39,389 nucleotides of DNA from Desulfobacula sp. (GCA_013792075.1 VMSR01000307.1:1-39389); one strand, 5' to 3'. Positions 24,494 through 34,376 are shown, counted from the first letter of the stretch. Program-made: numbers and translations. Notes: a model not told the origin generated them from the letters alone.

Positions 24494-26362
24494 GTGAACG
24501 CCAATACCGGAAAAATCATTCGCATCGACTTGTCCAGTCATTCTATTGAAATCCTGGAATTTCCCCCAGCATATTATGCAAACTATATAGGCGGCAGCGG
24601 ACTGGCTGCCAAACTATTCTGGGAAACAGCGGATTTTAACGCAGCACCGCTGTCTCCGGAATCCATGCTGATGTTCATGAACGGCCCCTTTGCCGGGTTG
24701 AAATTGTCCGGTACCAGCCGATTTTGTGCGGCCGGGCGGTCCCCTTTGACCAACGGGTTTTCAGATTCCTCCTGCGGGGGATATTTTGCTCCGGAATTAC
24801 GATATGCCGGGTTTGACGGGATTGTTATTGTCGGCAAATCAAAGACCCCTGTTTTCCTTGTCATTGAAGACGATAATATCCGTCTTATGGATGCAGCAGC
24901 CTATTGGGGAAAGGGCATAGAAGATGTCACAAGGGCCCTGAAAGAGCGGTTTGACAAGAAATACAGAACCCTTGTCATTGGTCCTGCCGGAGAAAACCAG
25001 GTTCGTTACGCCAATATCATGCATGACAATCATCATAGCTTCGGTCGTACCGGTTTCGGGGCGGTCATGGGGTCCAAAAATCTCAAGGCAGTCGTGGTAA
25101 GGGCCTCCGAAAAAAAGATGGCCCTGTTTGATCCGGAAAAATTTGAAGAACTGAGAAACGACATCAACCCCAGAATCCCAAAAGGCATGATTCCTGAAGT
25201 GCTTCGGGAATTTGGAACGGCCGGAAGTCTTGAAAGTCATGTATATGCCGGCAATGTTCCCATCAAAAACTGGACCTCCAACTTCTGGGAAGAAATGGCG
25301 GAAGCGCTTACCGGAACAACCCTCAGCGAGACGTATTTTAAGGGGAGGTCTTCCTGCGCCTATTGTTCCATTGCCTGTAAAAAAATTATTGAAATTCCCC
25401 AGGGTCCCTTTGCCCTTTCCAAGGGATCGGGTCCTGAGTACGAGACCATTGTCGCCTTTGGCAGTCTTCTGGGCTCCATGGACCTTGGGGCTGCCTGCAA
25501 GGCGGGCCGGGTCTGCAATGATCTGGGCGTTGATACCATTTCAGCCGGCGCAACCATTGCCTGGGCCATGGAAGCATATGCAAAAGGGGATCTGACCGAT
25601 ACGGACACGGACAATACCGCTCTTAAATGGGCAGACATGGAAACTGTTATCGATATTGTATTGCCGGCCATTGCCATGAAAAAAGGTGGGCTTGGCAGAC
25701 TGCTGGGCCTTGGCAGTGCGGCGGCCGCCAGAAAAATCGGAAAGCGGTCAATTGATTACACAGCCCACAGCAAAGGCCTTGAAGCCCCCATGCACGATCC
25801 CAGAGGGGGCGGCCACGGCAAAGCCCTGGCCTATGCCCTAAGTCCCCGGGGGGCCTGCCACCTGTCTTCGATCATGCATTTTATTGAATCCGGTGCCTGT
25901 TACTACCCTGAGATTGGGTTTGATTATGACCTGGAACCCATGACCGATGAGAACAAGGCAAAGGTGGCGGTGTTTGCGGTTGAAATGGGAAATATTGAAA
26001 ACAGTGCCTGTTTCTGTCAGTTTGCCGACCGGCAGATCACCCTGCCCGAATGGATCGATCTGTTCAATTGTGTTGCCGGCTATGACTGGAAAATCAATGA
26101 CCTGTTGGGTGCCGGCAGGCGGATTTTTTATCTAAAACGTCTGTTAAACTATAGGTTCGGCTTTCGGGCATTGGACGACACCCTGACCCCGCGAATGCTG
26201 GAACCTGCCCGTGATGGAGAGCCCAAAGGGATACAAATGAATTTTTCAGGTATGAAAGCAGATTTTTACACGCGGATTGGATTTGATACGACAAAGGGTA
26301 TTCCCACAAGAGAAATACTTGAAAAATTTGACATGGCAAAGGAGTCGGCCATTGTGTGGTAA
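24494..26362 (+). CDS. Aldehyde:ferredoxin oxidoreductase (AOR family)
   Basis: 622 residues from a GTG with GGAGG upstream. N-terminal GKIIRIDLSSHSIEIL and YIGGSGLAAKL are typical of the pterin-binding first domain. RSSCAYCSIACKK supplies three of the four Cys ligands of the [4Fe-4S] cluster, the fourth lying in the later SACFCQF region. HGKALAYALSPRGACHL and the GVDTISAG segment also match the family. AORs contain a tungsten (or molybdenum) bispyranopterin and oxidise aldehydes to acids while reducing ferredoxin; some relatives reduce aromatic CoA esters. Here it probably oxidises an aldehyde released upstream. No electron-transfer subunit or cofactor gene is adjacent. Confidence 0.88.
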   Translation: MNANTGKIIRIDLSSHSIEILEFPPAYYANYIGGSGLAAKLFWETADFNAAPLSPESMLMFMNGPFAGLKLSGTSRFCAAGRSPLTNGFSDSSCGGYFAPELRYAGFDGIVIVGKSKTPVFLVIEDDNIRLMDAAAYWGKGIEDVTRALKERFDKKYRTLVIGPAGENQVRYANIMHDNHHSFGRTGFGAVMGSKNLKAVVVRASEKKMALFDPEKFEELRNDINPRIPKGMIPEVLREFGTAGSLESHVYAGNVPIKNWTSNFWEEMAEALTGTTLSETYFKGRSSCAYCSIACKKIIEIPQGPFALSKGSGPEYETIVAFGSLLGSMDLGAACKAGRVCNDLGVDTISAGATIAWAMEAYAKGDLTDTDTDNTALKWADMETVIDIVLPAIAMKKGGLGRLLGLGSAAAARKIGKRSIDYTAHSKGLEAPMHDPRGGGHGKALAYALSPRGACHLSSIMHFIESGACYYPEIGFDYDLEPMTDENKAKVAVFAVEMGNIENSACFCQFADRQITLPEWIDLFNCVAGYDWKINDLLGAGRRIFYLKRLLNYRFGFRALDDTLTPRMLEPARDGEPKGIQMNFSGMKADFYTRIGFDTTKGIPTREILEKFDMAKESAIVW

Positions 26363-26424
26363 CACTAGCATAATGGGGGCATAATAGGGACATAGCCGGC
26401 AACGCAATCACAGGAGGGTGACAC

Positions 26425-27822
26425 ATGACATCAGCGCTTTTTATGCAATTGGTTCAGGAAATCAGTATTCTCGGCGGACTTTTGGTGGTGGGTGTTTTTT
26501 TGAGGGCAAGAATAAAATTTTTCCAGAATTTATTTTTGCCTGCCTCTGTCATCGGTGGTTTTATCGGACTTGTACTCGGCCCTATTCTGTTGAAAAATCA
26601 TGCAGTCTTACCCATCCCGGAATCCTTTCTAAGGGATTTTTCCCTGATCCCCGGGATATTGATTCTGCCCATTATTGCATCGGTTCCCCTGGGATTGGGA
26701 CTGGGGGTACAGGAGGGTCCCATTGCCGGCAAGAAAAAAAATCATGTGGTGCCCATGTTTTTATTGGGGACAGGATGTGCCTTTGGGCTCTTTGCCCTGG
26801 GGTTTGCCACCAAAATCGTTTTTTCCTGGTGGATGCCGGAGTTACAGATTTATCCGGCCTTTGGAATGGAGCTGGCCCTGGGTTTTTTTGGCGGACATGG
26901 AACAGCCGGCTTAATCGGAAACATTCTGCAGAAATTAAATCTGCCCTATTGGGAGGTTGCCCAGGGCGTGGCCGTCACATCCGCAACCGTTGGGCTCGTC
27001 TGCGGAATTGTGTTTGGAATGATTTTTATCAACATTGCTGCCCGGAAGAATCAAATTAAGAATTTAACCAATCCCGATGATTTGCCCGAAGAAATGAGAA
27101 AAGGGTATCAGACACGGATTGACAAACAGGTTCTGACCTGCCGGGAAACCACCCACTCCTCTTCGGTTGACAGCCTGGCATTTCATGTGGCCATCATTTT
27201 TATGGTTTGCGGCATCTCCTATGTATTGGTAGGATTTCTCAAGGCCCACCATATACCGCTTCTCTCAAATATCGCCGAATGGGCCTATGCCATTGCCATT
27301 ATGCTGTTTGTAAACTGGATGTTCAAACGGCTGAATCTTTCTTTTTTGATTGATTTAAAAATAAAGACAAAATTCACCTCATTGCTGGTGGATTTTTCCA
27401 TTGTGGCAGCCATTGCCAGTTTGCCGGTGGAAGCAGTTTTAAAATATGCGATCCCCATGAGTGTCATGTTTGTTCTGGGACTGGGCCTGGTTTATCTGAT
27501 CATCATGGTATTGGGCATGCACTTGTTTCAGGATTATAAATTCGAAAGGGCCATTGCCTTGTTTGGACAGAGTACCGGTGTCATTATGACGGGTATTCTA
27601 TTATTGAGGATTTGTGATTCAGACATGGAAACGCCTGTCTTAAAAGACTTTTCCATCAGCTATGCCCTAGCGACAATGTTGTGTTATGCCCTGTTGTTGC
27701 CTGTGATAAAGCTTTTACCCAATTCCGGAGCAATTTTTTGTCTTACCCTTGGTGTTTGCACGTTTTGCCTGGTTGCGGCCGTGATTCACAGCAAGTTTTT
27801 TTTAAAGGAGTCTATGGGATAA
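26425..27822 (+). CDS. Sodium:glutamate symporter family (GltS/ESS) transporter
   Basis: 465 residues with AGGAGGG upstream. Two homologous halves of membrane helices are visible; the first half has the diagnostic re-entrant loop GFFGGHGTAGLIG and the second LFGQSTGVIMTG. A hydrophilic segment lies between the halves (about 210-255). ESS transporters move glutamate or related dicarboxylates with sodium. As last gene of the catabolic cluster it probably imports the growth substrate, which suggests that the substrate is an acidic molecule. The gap to the AOR gene is 62 bp. Confidence 0.88.
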   Translation: MTSALFMQLVQEISILGGLLVVGVFLRARIKFFQNLFLPASVIGGFIGLVLGPILLKNHAVLPIPESFLRDFSLIPGILILPIIASVPLGLGLGVQEGPIAGKKKNHVVPMFLLGTGCAFGLFALGFATKIVFSWWMPELQIYPAFGMELALGFFGGHGTAGLIGNILQKLNLPYWEVAQGVAVTSATVGLVCGIVFGMIFINIAARKNQIKNLTNPDDLPEEMRKGYQTRIDKQVLTCRETTHSSSVDSLAFHVAIIFMVCGISYVLVGFLKAHHIPLLSNIAEWAYAIAIMLFVNWMFKRLNLSFLIDLKIKTKFTSLLVDFSIVAAIASLPVEAVLKYAIPMSVMFVLGLGLVYLIIMVLGMHLFQDYKFERAIALFGQSTGVIMTGILLLRICDSDMETPVLKDFSISYALATMLCYALLLPVIKLLPNSGAIFCLTLGVCTFCLVAAVIHSKFFLKESMG

Positions 27823-27827
27823 CCCTT

Positions 27828-29018
27828 TTATTGAACCCGCTTTTTAGAATGGGAAAAACCGATAAGCGCGCACACCAAGGCCATGAAAGTGCATCCGCCC
27901 GAGATCAGGCTGATGCCGGCAAGTCCGGATGAGGACCAGAGCATGCCGCCGGCAAAGGCACCGGCCACCCGGCCCAGGCCGCCGATGGCATAAAAGGCGG
28001 ACATGGTGGAGGCCCGCAGTTCCGGCACCAATTCCGTGGTCAGGCTCATGGCCGTGACAATGGTGAATTCAAAGGATAAAAAAACCAGAAACAGCCCGGT
28101 CAGTACAAAGAAAAGGCCAATGTCCAGTGCCGGCAGAAGAAAATAGGCAATGGTGCAAAGTCCTGTGCCGATGATGATGCTGCGTTTCAGGCCGATCCGG
28201 TCTGAAAAAAAAGCCGTAAACCCTTCTCCCAGCAGCTCTGCAATGCCGATTAAAATGGTGCTGAAGCCTATGGCAGTGAGGGAGAGGCCATAGGATTGCT
28301 CCAGCCAGGCGCCATAGATGACAAATAAATTATCACTGGCCAGGGACATGAAAAAAGAAAACAGGAGGATCCCCAGAACCTGTGGGTTTCGGACAATGGT
28401 TTTCCAATTGGACCAAAAGGGGGACGGGGCTGTCCGGGAGTTTTTCCTTTTCAAAGGGTCTTTGGGCATGAATTTTAAGATCAGGCCAAAGCAGATCAAC
28501 GAGAACAGACCCATTATCCAGAAAGGGGTTTGCCAGGAAAAACGTTGGATGAGAAGGCCTGCCATGGGGATGCCCACAAGGGTGGAACCTGCCCAGGCAA
28601 GTTCGGTGATGCCGATGATTTTGCCCCTGTTTTCAAAGGGGACAAAGCTGCCGAGAAAGGCCTGGAGGCTGGGGTCAAAAATACTTTTGCTCAAGCCTGC
28701 CAGAAACAGGCAGATCACCAGGACCGAATACAAAGGGATAAATCCGGCTGCAAAGGTGCCGATGGTCAAAAACCCTAAGGCCCAGAGCATGAGCAGCTTA
28801 TACCCGTACCTGTCGGCAAAGGATGCCCCCACCGGTCCCAGGATGGCCGTGGCCTGGTTCATGGCAATGACGGATGTGATGGCGGACAGGTCAACGGAAA
28901 GTCCCCGGGCAAATTCCGGGGCAAAGGGGTAGACCATTCTCCTGGCGATGTTCATCAAAAGCTTGGTGAAGGTGGTAATCCCGATAATACCAAAAAAAAG
29001 TCTGGGATGCTCTTGCAT
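27828..29018 (-). CDS. Major facilitator superfamily transporter
   Basis: 396 residues, about 12 hydrophobic helices. The loop after helix 2 carries the motif A variant GASFADRYGYK, and the second half carries LGEGFTAFFSDRIGLKRS, as in drug/proton antiporter-like members. It lies 17 bp downstream of the CcdA-like gene and ends 5 bp from the end of the gltS-like gene on the other strand. The substrate is unknown. Confidence 0.87.
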   Translation of the reverse strand: MQEHPRLFFGIIGITTFTKLLMNIARRMVYPFAPEFARGLSVDLSAITSVIAMNQATAILGPVGASFADRYGYKLLMLWALGFLTIGTFAAGFIPLYSVLVICLFLAGLSKSIFDPSLQAFLGSFVPFENRGKIIGITELAWAGSTLVGIPMAGLLIQRFSWQTPFWIMGLFSLICFGLILKFMPKDPLKRKNSRTAPSPFWSNWKTIVRNPQVLGILLFSFFMSLASDNLFVIYGAWLEQSYGLSLTAIGFSTILIGIAELLGEGFTAFFSDRIGLKRSIIIGTGLCTIAYFLLPALDIGLFFVLTGLFLVFLSFEFTIVTAMSLTTELVPELRASTMSAFYAIGGLGRVAGAFAGGMLWSSSGLAGISLISGGCTFMALVCALIGFSHSKKRVQ

Positions 29019-29035
29019 GGGAAAGGGTATCTCTT

Positions 29036-29743
29036 CTAAAGGACGGCCAGCAGCTTGAACTTGTCAAATATTAGCAAAAGCCCGATGCTGATGAGCAGGA
29101 TGCCGGCGATCTTGTTGATGATTCCGATCAATCGGGTTGCCCGCTTCAAAAAGGCGAGCATGGAATTGATAAAGAAGGAGATCAGGAGAAAGGGAAGGGC
29201 AAGGCCTGCAGAATAGACTGCCAGCAAAAAGACGCCTTTGAGGATGGTCTCCTGGTTGCCGGCCACAATGAGGATGCTGCCCAAAAGAGGTCCGATGCAG
29301 GGGGTCCAGCCGGCGCCAAAGGCCATGCCGATGACAAAGGTTCCCAGCAAATGCACGGGTTTTTTCTTGACATGGAACCTTTTTTCAAACTGGAAACCTT
29401 TGATATTGATCAGCCCCAGAAGATGGAGGCCGAACACCAGCACAATTGTGCCCCCCAGATAACGGATTACCCAGGAATATTGAGCCGCCAGGCCCCCGAG
29501 AAAGGAGGCGGATGCCCCGAACAGGATGAAAATAGAGGAAAACCCTGCCACATAGGCCAGGGTGGACAGAATCACCTTCTGACGGATTCCCTTGGTGTCA
29601 GCGGTCATCTCATCCACGGAAAGACCCGTGATAAAGGAAAAATAGGCCGGTATCAGGGGCAGAACACAGGGAGAGAGAAAAGAGAGCAGTCCGGCAATAA
29701 AGGCGGCCGGGAATGTGATGGTTTCAGTAAACACGAATGACAT
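29036..29743 (-). CDS. CcdA/DsbD-beta family cytochrome c biogenesis protein
   Basis: 235 residues; the ATG at 29743 was preferred over a TTG 30 bases upstream, though neither has a strong ribosome site. Six hydrophobic helices are visible. The two redox Cys lie in LSPCVLPLIPAYFSF and GWTPCIGPLLGS, which is the CcdA arrangement. The protein passes electrons from cytoplasmic thioredoxin across the membrane to keep periplasmic thiols reduced, for example for cytochrome c assembly. It is the first gene of a two-gene minus-strand unit with the MFS transporter. Confidence 0.87.
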   Translation of the reverse strand: MSFVFTETITFPAAFIAGLLSFLSPCVLPLIPAYFSFITGLSVDEMTADTKGIRQKVILSTLAYVAGFSSIFILFGASASFLGGLAAQYSWVIRYLGGTIVLVFGLHLLGLINIKGFQFEKRFHVKKKPVHLLGTFVIGMAFGAGWTPCIGPLLGSILIVAGNQETILKGVFLLAVYSAGLALPFLLISFFINSMLAFLKRATRLIGIINKIAGILLISIGLLLIFDKFKLLAVL

Positions 29744-29896
29744 CCTTATTCTCAAAATTAAAATTATCTTCAACCTTAAGCATTCCGGGTGCGGGTTTCA
29801 AGGGGACAAATTTAAATCTTAACTTCCGGATAAGGGCCATATCTGTTATATCTTAAAATTTTAAAGCAACTTCACTTTTATTGACAGGCAATTTAA

Positions 29897-30154
29897 ATGA
29901 TTATCATTGTCAGCACTGGAGAAACCATAGACACCGAAACCCTGACTCCCGAGGAACGGCATATCCTTCAAAAGCTGTTTGCCTGGAAGTCCCTGGTGGA
30001 TTCCGTGGCCCTTTTCAGGGAAAAAAAGAAGGAAGCCCTGAACGCTGGCTGGAACAACTCAGGCCCTGTGGCTGAAAGCCGGGCTCTTGCACTTGTGACG
30101 GGGCATCTGGAAGCCCAGGTCCGTATGCGGTTGAAAGGGACCCGGGTTCCCTAA
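29897..30154 (+). CDS. Small conserved-looking protein, unknown function
   Basis: 85 residues. It contains ETLTPEERHILQKLFAWKSL, a helical Lys-rich centre and a C-terminal amphipathic helix (ALALVTGHLEAQVRMRL). No ribosome site of good quality precedes the ATG, and no family was recognised. It is a plain intact reading frame with codon use like its neighbours, convergent with hrpA. Confidence 0.5.
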   Translation: MIIIVSTGETIDTETLTPEERHILQKLFAWKSLVDSVALFREKKKEALNAGWNNSGPVAESRALALVTGHLEAQVRMRLKGTRVP

Positions 30155-30171
30155 CCCATGAAATATCCGGG

Positions 30172-33100
30172 TTAAATCATGGTTGAAATGGCACTGAATT
30201 CTTTGTCCAATTTTTTAGCAGATATTTTACCATCGGTTTTTAATTCCTGGGCAAACACGGAAATCTTATATTCTTCCAGCAGCCAGTAAAAGGATTCCAC
30301 GGCATGGGCCCTTTCCCGGGAAGAGGTTTCAGACAGAGAAGAGACAAGGGTATCCAGCTTGCGGGCAAAGGGGGTTATGAGCAGGTTTTTTTTGCCTTCT
30401 TTGATGGGGTTGTCCACGGCCCGCTGGGCTCGGATGCGGATGCAGGCAAGGTAGCGGACAAGCTGCTCCACCCGGTCCAGGGTGTACAATTCCAGAAAAT
30501 GGGGGGGCACCAGGTTTTTTAACTCATGGAACAATTGGGTGAGCATTTCAAAGGTGGCTGGGTTTTTCTGGTATTGAAGGGATAATTTCTGGATCAGGGA
30601 AAAACAGGCCTCATATTCCCTGCCCACAGCCAGGATGGTTTTCAGGGTTTCCTGGGTTCGGGTGTATAGGGTTGGGGAAATTTTATCTGCATGGGCCAGA
30701 AAATCGGTTTTGGTGCGCAGATCCTTTTCAAACAATTCCTTTACAATGGACTGGAAGATCTGTTTTTGGAATTGAACAGTTCCGTTGAAATAGGGCGCAA
30801 TCTGCTTTAAGCCTGTGGCGGTCCGGATATCTTTTTTCAGGGCTTTGAAATTTTCCGGAAAGGTGAGTTCAAACAGGTGTCTGATTCCTTTGACATGGTT
30901 TTCCAGGGCGACCTGTCTGGATTTAAACAACCTCAGGGACAGGCTTTGGTCGTTGGCGTCAATGGTCAGGCCCTGGTAGATTTTCTGAACAAACCCGTCC
31001 GTCTCGGTGATACCAATAAACGGCTCAAGGTCGGGAAAGGACCAGTCTTTGATCCCTGTTTGTTCATGGGTTTTGCAGGCCTGTTCAAATGCCGCATTTT
31101 TGTTGGGGCGCTGGGATGCGAACTGGCCCAGGATGGACAGATCCCGCATGGATTTGATCTCCCGGTTGTTTTCATCCCTGATGGAAATCCGCATCTTTAA
31201 GTGGTCGGGCAGGTTTTCTTCGGACCAAAGGTTTGCCGGGATGGTGAAATTAAATTTTTCCCGGATAAAAGAAGACAGCAGGGTGAACAGGGGTTTGTCG
31301 TCCTTGGGCAGTTGGCTTGCAATGAGGGCGGCTGTGTCCTGGACCGGCACCAGGCGGATGCGGTGGCGCTTGGGCAGATTTTTGATCAGGGCGGCAATTT
31401 TTTCTTCAAACAATCCCGGCACCAGCTTGTCCACACTGTGTTTTGACACAAGGGCTGCCGAATCGGCCGGCACCTTCAGGGTGACCCCGTCCGTGGCAGC
31501 CCCGGGGTTAAATTCATATTCCAGGGCAAAATTGCCTTGTTCCATGGCAAGGGTATCCGGGAACAGGGAAAGTTCCCGGTCATCTACCCGGGAGCGTTGA
31601 AGGTCCGAAAGCGTCATGCGCAAAAAAGTGTCATCCTTCCGGTCTTTGAGAAATTTTTTAAAGGTGCTGATATCAAAAAAAGGTCTGGGCAGCCGTGACA
31701 GATAAAATGCATGGATCTCTTCTTCCGATGCCAGGATATCTTTTTTCCGGGTTTTGTTTTCCAGATCTTCCAATTGTTCAATCAATTGCTGGTTATGGTC
31801 CATGAACTTCAAGGGAGGATGGATTTCCCCCTGGACCAGGGCGTGCCGGATGAATATTTCTCCTGCCTCCTGGGGATGGACCCGGCCATAGGCCACTTTT
31901 CGGTCGGCAACAATGATCAGGCCGAACAGGGAGACCTGCTGGCTTGCCATCACCTCTCCCCGTTTTTTTTCCCAATGGGGGTCTGAATAGGTATGGGTGC
32001 ACAATTCTTTTCCCACCTCTTCCAACCAGGCAGGATCTATGGTGGCTACCCCCCGGGCAAAGAGCTGGCTGGTTTTGACAAATTCAGAGGCCACAATCCA
32101 GTCGCCTGCCCTGTCAAAGAGCCCTGAGCCCGGAAAAATCATGACCTGCTGGCCCTTGGCAGCCATGAAACTATTTTTTTCCTTTTTATGGGCAATCCCG
32201 GCAAGGTAGCCGGCCAGCAGGGACTTGTGCAGGGCAATGTACAAAGGGCCGCCCAGGTTGAATTCCTTTGACCTGAGGTGGCCGGTGCCCTGGGGCGCCT
32301 CCAGGGGAACATCTTCAGGGTGCATGATCTTTTTGAATCCATGGTCTTTGAGCATGCGGCTTATCTGGCGATGGATGTCCTGCCACTCGTGGAGGCGTTT
32401 GAAGGAGAGAAAATGGTTTGCACACCAGGACCTGAGTTTTGCCCGGGAGTTTAGGGTTTTTTCTGCTGTCCTGTAGGCATTCCAGATATTGAGCAGGGTT
32501 ATGAAATCAGAGGACGGATCCTTGAACAGGCCGTGTTTCTGGTCGGCTGCCTGGATCTTGTCCGCCGGTCGCTGGCGGACATCGGCGATGGAAAGAGCGG
32601 TAACAATGATGACGGCCTCTTTGAGACAATCCTGTTTTTGGGCCTCGATCAATATCCTGGACAATTTGGGGTCCACGGGGATCTTGGCCATGACCTGGCC
32701 GGTTTGGGTCAGGCAATATTGTTTTTTCTGGGAGATCTGCTGTTTTGTTTTTTCCTGGATGGCGCCCAGTTCCAGCAAGGTATCAAAGCCATCCTTTATG
32801 CTCTTTTGAGCTGGGGGATCAATAAAAGGAAAGGTTGTCACATCCCCCAGGTTCAGGAATATCATCCGCAAAATGACTTCTGCCAGGTTGCTTCTCAAAA
32901 TTTCAGGGGAGGTGAAAAAGGGGCGGTTGTTAAATTCTGCTTCATCGTACAGCCGGATGCAGACGCCGTTTTCAACCCTGCCGCACCTGCCCTGGCGCTG
33001 GTTGGCCGAACTCTGGGAAATGGGGAGAACCGGAAGTGCCGTGGTCCTTGTTCTGGGAGAATAGCTGGGGATACGTGCAAATCCTGTATCCACAACATAT

Positions 33101-34203
33101 TTGATACCCGGAATGGTGAGAGACGTCTCTGCCACATTGGTGGAAACAATGATTTTTCGGCCGGGTCCTGTTGAAAATATTTTTGATTGTTCTTTGGCGG
33201 ACAGCCTGGCAAACAAGGGCAGAGCCATGACACCGGGATGGTTTCTGCCCCGGATCAATTCAAGGGTTTCTCCGATATCCTGTTCTGTGGGCATGAAGAT
33301 AAGGATGTCCCCTGTCCGGGAGCGCGTGAGCAACCGGTTGGCAGCTTCAACAGCCGCCTCCACATACCCCTGGTCTTCGGTGTCGGATTTTTCCTTGTCC
33401 TCCCCGGAAAGAATCGGCATGTAAATGGTTTCAACCGGATACATCCTGCCGGAAACTTCAATGATGGGGGCCTTGTCAAAGGCCTCTGAAAACTTTTGTG
33501 TGTCAATGGTGGCAGAGGTGATGATCAGTTTCAGGTCCTTGCGCTGATGGACCAGCTGCCGCAGAATCCCCAGGGTAAAATCAATGTTCAGACTTCTTTC
33601 ATGGGCCTCATCCACGATGAGGGTGTCATAAAGGGTTAAAAAGCGGTCCTGCTGGGTTTCCGCCAAAAGAATGCCGTCGGTCATCAGTTTGATATAGGCA
33701 TTTTCCGGGGTTTTATCATCAAACCGGATTTTATATCCCACAGACATTCCCAAAGATTCATTGAGTTCAAAGGCAATGCGTTTGGCCACATTGATGGCGG
33801 CGATGCGCCTGGGCTGGGTGCAGCCGATCATGCCCTGGATACCCCTGCCGGCTTCCAGACAGAATTTGGGAATCTGGGTGGTCTTCCCGGACCCGGTTGC
33901 CCCTGAAATGATGACCACGCTATTTTTTTTTATGGCATCGATGATCTCTTCTTTTTTCCCAATAATGGGCAGGTTGGGATCAAAATTAAGGCTGGTGGGA
34001 CGACATTGGCGCCTGCGCTCTCTTTGGGCCACGGAATTCTGGACCTGCATTAAAAGGTGCTGGTATTCTTTTGTATTGTTTTCAGGGGTTTTGCCCGGGG
34101 GCCGCGTTTTCTTTTTTATTGATCTTAGGGTCCTAAAAATGGTATGTTGATCTTTTACCATTGCTTTGGACGCAAGGGATTCTATTCTTCTGAGGAGTTC
34201 CAT
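30172..34203 (-). CDS. hrpA: ATP-dependent RNA helicase HrpA (DEAH box)
   Basis: 1343 residues from the ATG at 34203; an in-frame GTG at 34224 is an alternative, and neither has a clear ribosome site. The DEAH helicase motifs appear in order within the first 450 residues: GATGSGKTTQ (motif I), DEAHERS (II), SATID (III), TNVAETSLTIPG (V) and QRQGRCGR (VI). A helicase-associated domain with an OB fold follows, and then the long HrpA-specific C-terminal region (DUF3418). Length is close to that of E. coli HrpA. HrpA unwinds RNA and rescues stalled ribosomes. It is monocistronic and divergent from the selenoprotein gene. Confidence 0.93.
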   Translation of the reverse strand: MELLRRIESLASKAMVKDQHTIFRTLRSIKKKTRPPGKTPENNTKEYQHLLMQVQNSVAQRERRRQCRPTSLNFDPNLPIIGKKEEIIDAIKKNSVVIISGATGSGKTTQIPKFCLEAGRGIQGMIGCTQPRRIAAINVAKRIAFELNESLGMSVGYKIRFDDKTPENAYIKLMTDGILLAETQQDRFLTLYDTLIVDEAHERSLNIDFTLGILRQLVHQRKDLKLIITSATIDTQKFSEAFDKAPIIEVSGRMYPVETIYMPILSGEDKEKSDTEDQGYVEAAVEAANRLLTRSRTGDILIFMPTEQDIGETLELIRGRNHPGVMALPLFARLSAKEQSKIFSTGPGRKIIVSTNVAETSLTIPGIKYVVDTGFARIPSYSPRTRTTALPVLPISQSSANQRQGRCGRVENGVCIRLYDEAEFNNRPFFTSPEILRSNLAEVILRMIFLNLGDVTTFPFIDPPAQKSIKDGFDTLLELGAIQEKTKQQISQKKQYCLTQTGQVMAKIPVDPKLSRILIEAQKQDCLKEAVIIVTALSIADVRQRPADKIQAADQKHGLFKDPSSDFITLLNIWNAYRTAEKTLNSRAKLRSWCANHFLSFKRLHEWQDIHRQISRMLKDHGFKKIMHPEDVPLEAPQGTGHLRSKEFNLGGPLYIALHKSLLAGYLAGIAHKKEKNSFMAAKGQQVMIFPGSGLFDRAGDWIVASEFVKTSQLFARGVATIDPAWLEEVGKELCTHTYSDPHWEKKRGEVMASQQVSLFGLIIVADRKVAYGRVHPQEAGEIFIRHALVQGEIHPPLKFMDHNQQLIEQLEDLENKTRKKDILASEEEIHAFYLSRLPRPFFDISTFKKFLKDRKDDTFLRMTLSDLQRSRVDDRELSLFPDTLAMEQGNFALEYEFNPGAATDGVTLKVPADSAALVSKHSVDKLVPGLFEEKIAALIKNLPKRHRIRLVPVQDTAALIASQLPKDDKPLFTLLSSFIREKFNFTIPANLWSEENLPDHLKMRISIRDENNREIKSMRDLSILGQFASQRPNKNAAFEQACKTHEQTGIKDWSFPDLEPFIGITETDGFVQKIYQGLTIDANDQSLSLRLFKSRQVALENHVKGIRHLFELTFPENFKALKKDIRTATGLKQIAPYFNGTVQFQKQIFQSIVKELFEKDLRTKTDFLAHADKISPTLYTRTQETLKTILAVGREYEACFSLIQKLSLQYQKNPATFEMLTQLFHELKNLVPPHFLELYTLDRVEQLVRYLACIRIRAQRAVDNPIKEGKKNLLITPFARKLDTLVSSLSETSSRERAHAVESFYWLLEEYKISVFAQELKTDGKISAKKLDKEFSAISTMI

Positions 34204-34328
34204 GACAAGAGAATAGTAGCTCACGAATATAAAATGTCAAATATTTAGGTGGTTGGAAAATTTTTTATTGACATGGGTTTAATAATAAGAGACAAAATAC
34301 ATTGCTCCAGAGATAGGGCACTGTAAAA

Positions 34329-34346
34329 TAAAGTAAAATTACTTTA
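34329..34346. promoter_or_regulatory. Perfect 8-bp dyad upstream of the selenoprotein gene
   Basis: TAAAGTAA and TTACTTTA are separated by two bases, giving an 18-bp palindrome that ends 30 bases before the start codon at 34377. It could be an operator; no regulator is identified. Confidence 0.4.
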
Positions 34347-34376
34347 AATGTATAGACAGATAGGGGGAAAAATAGC

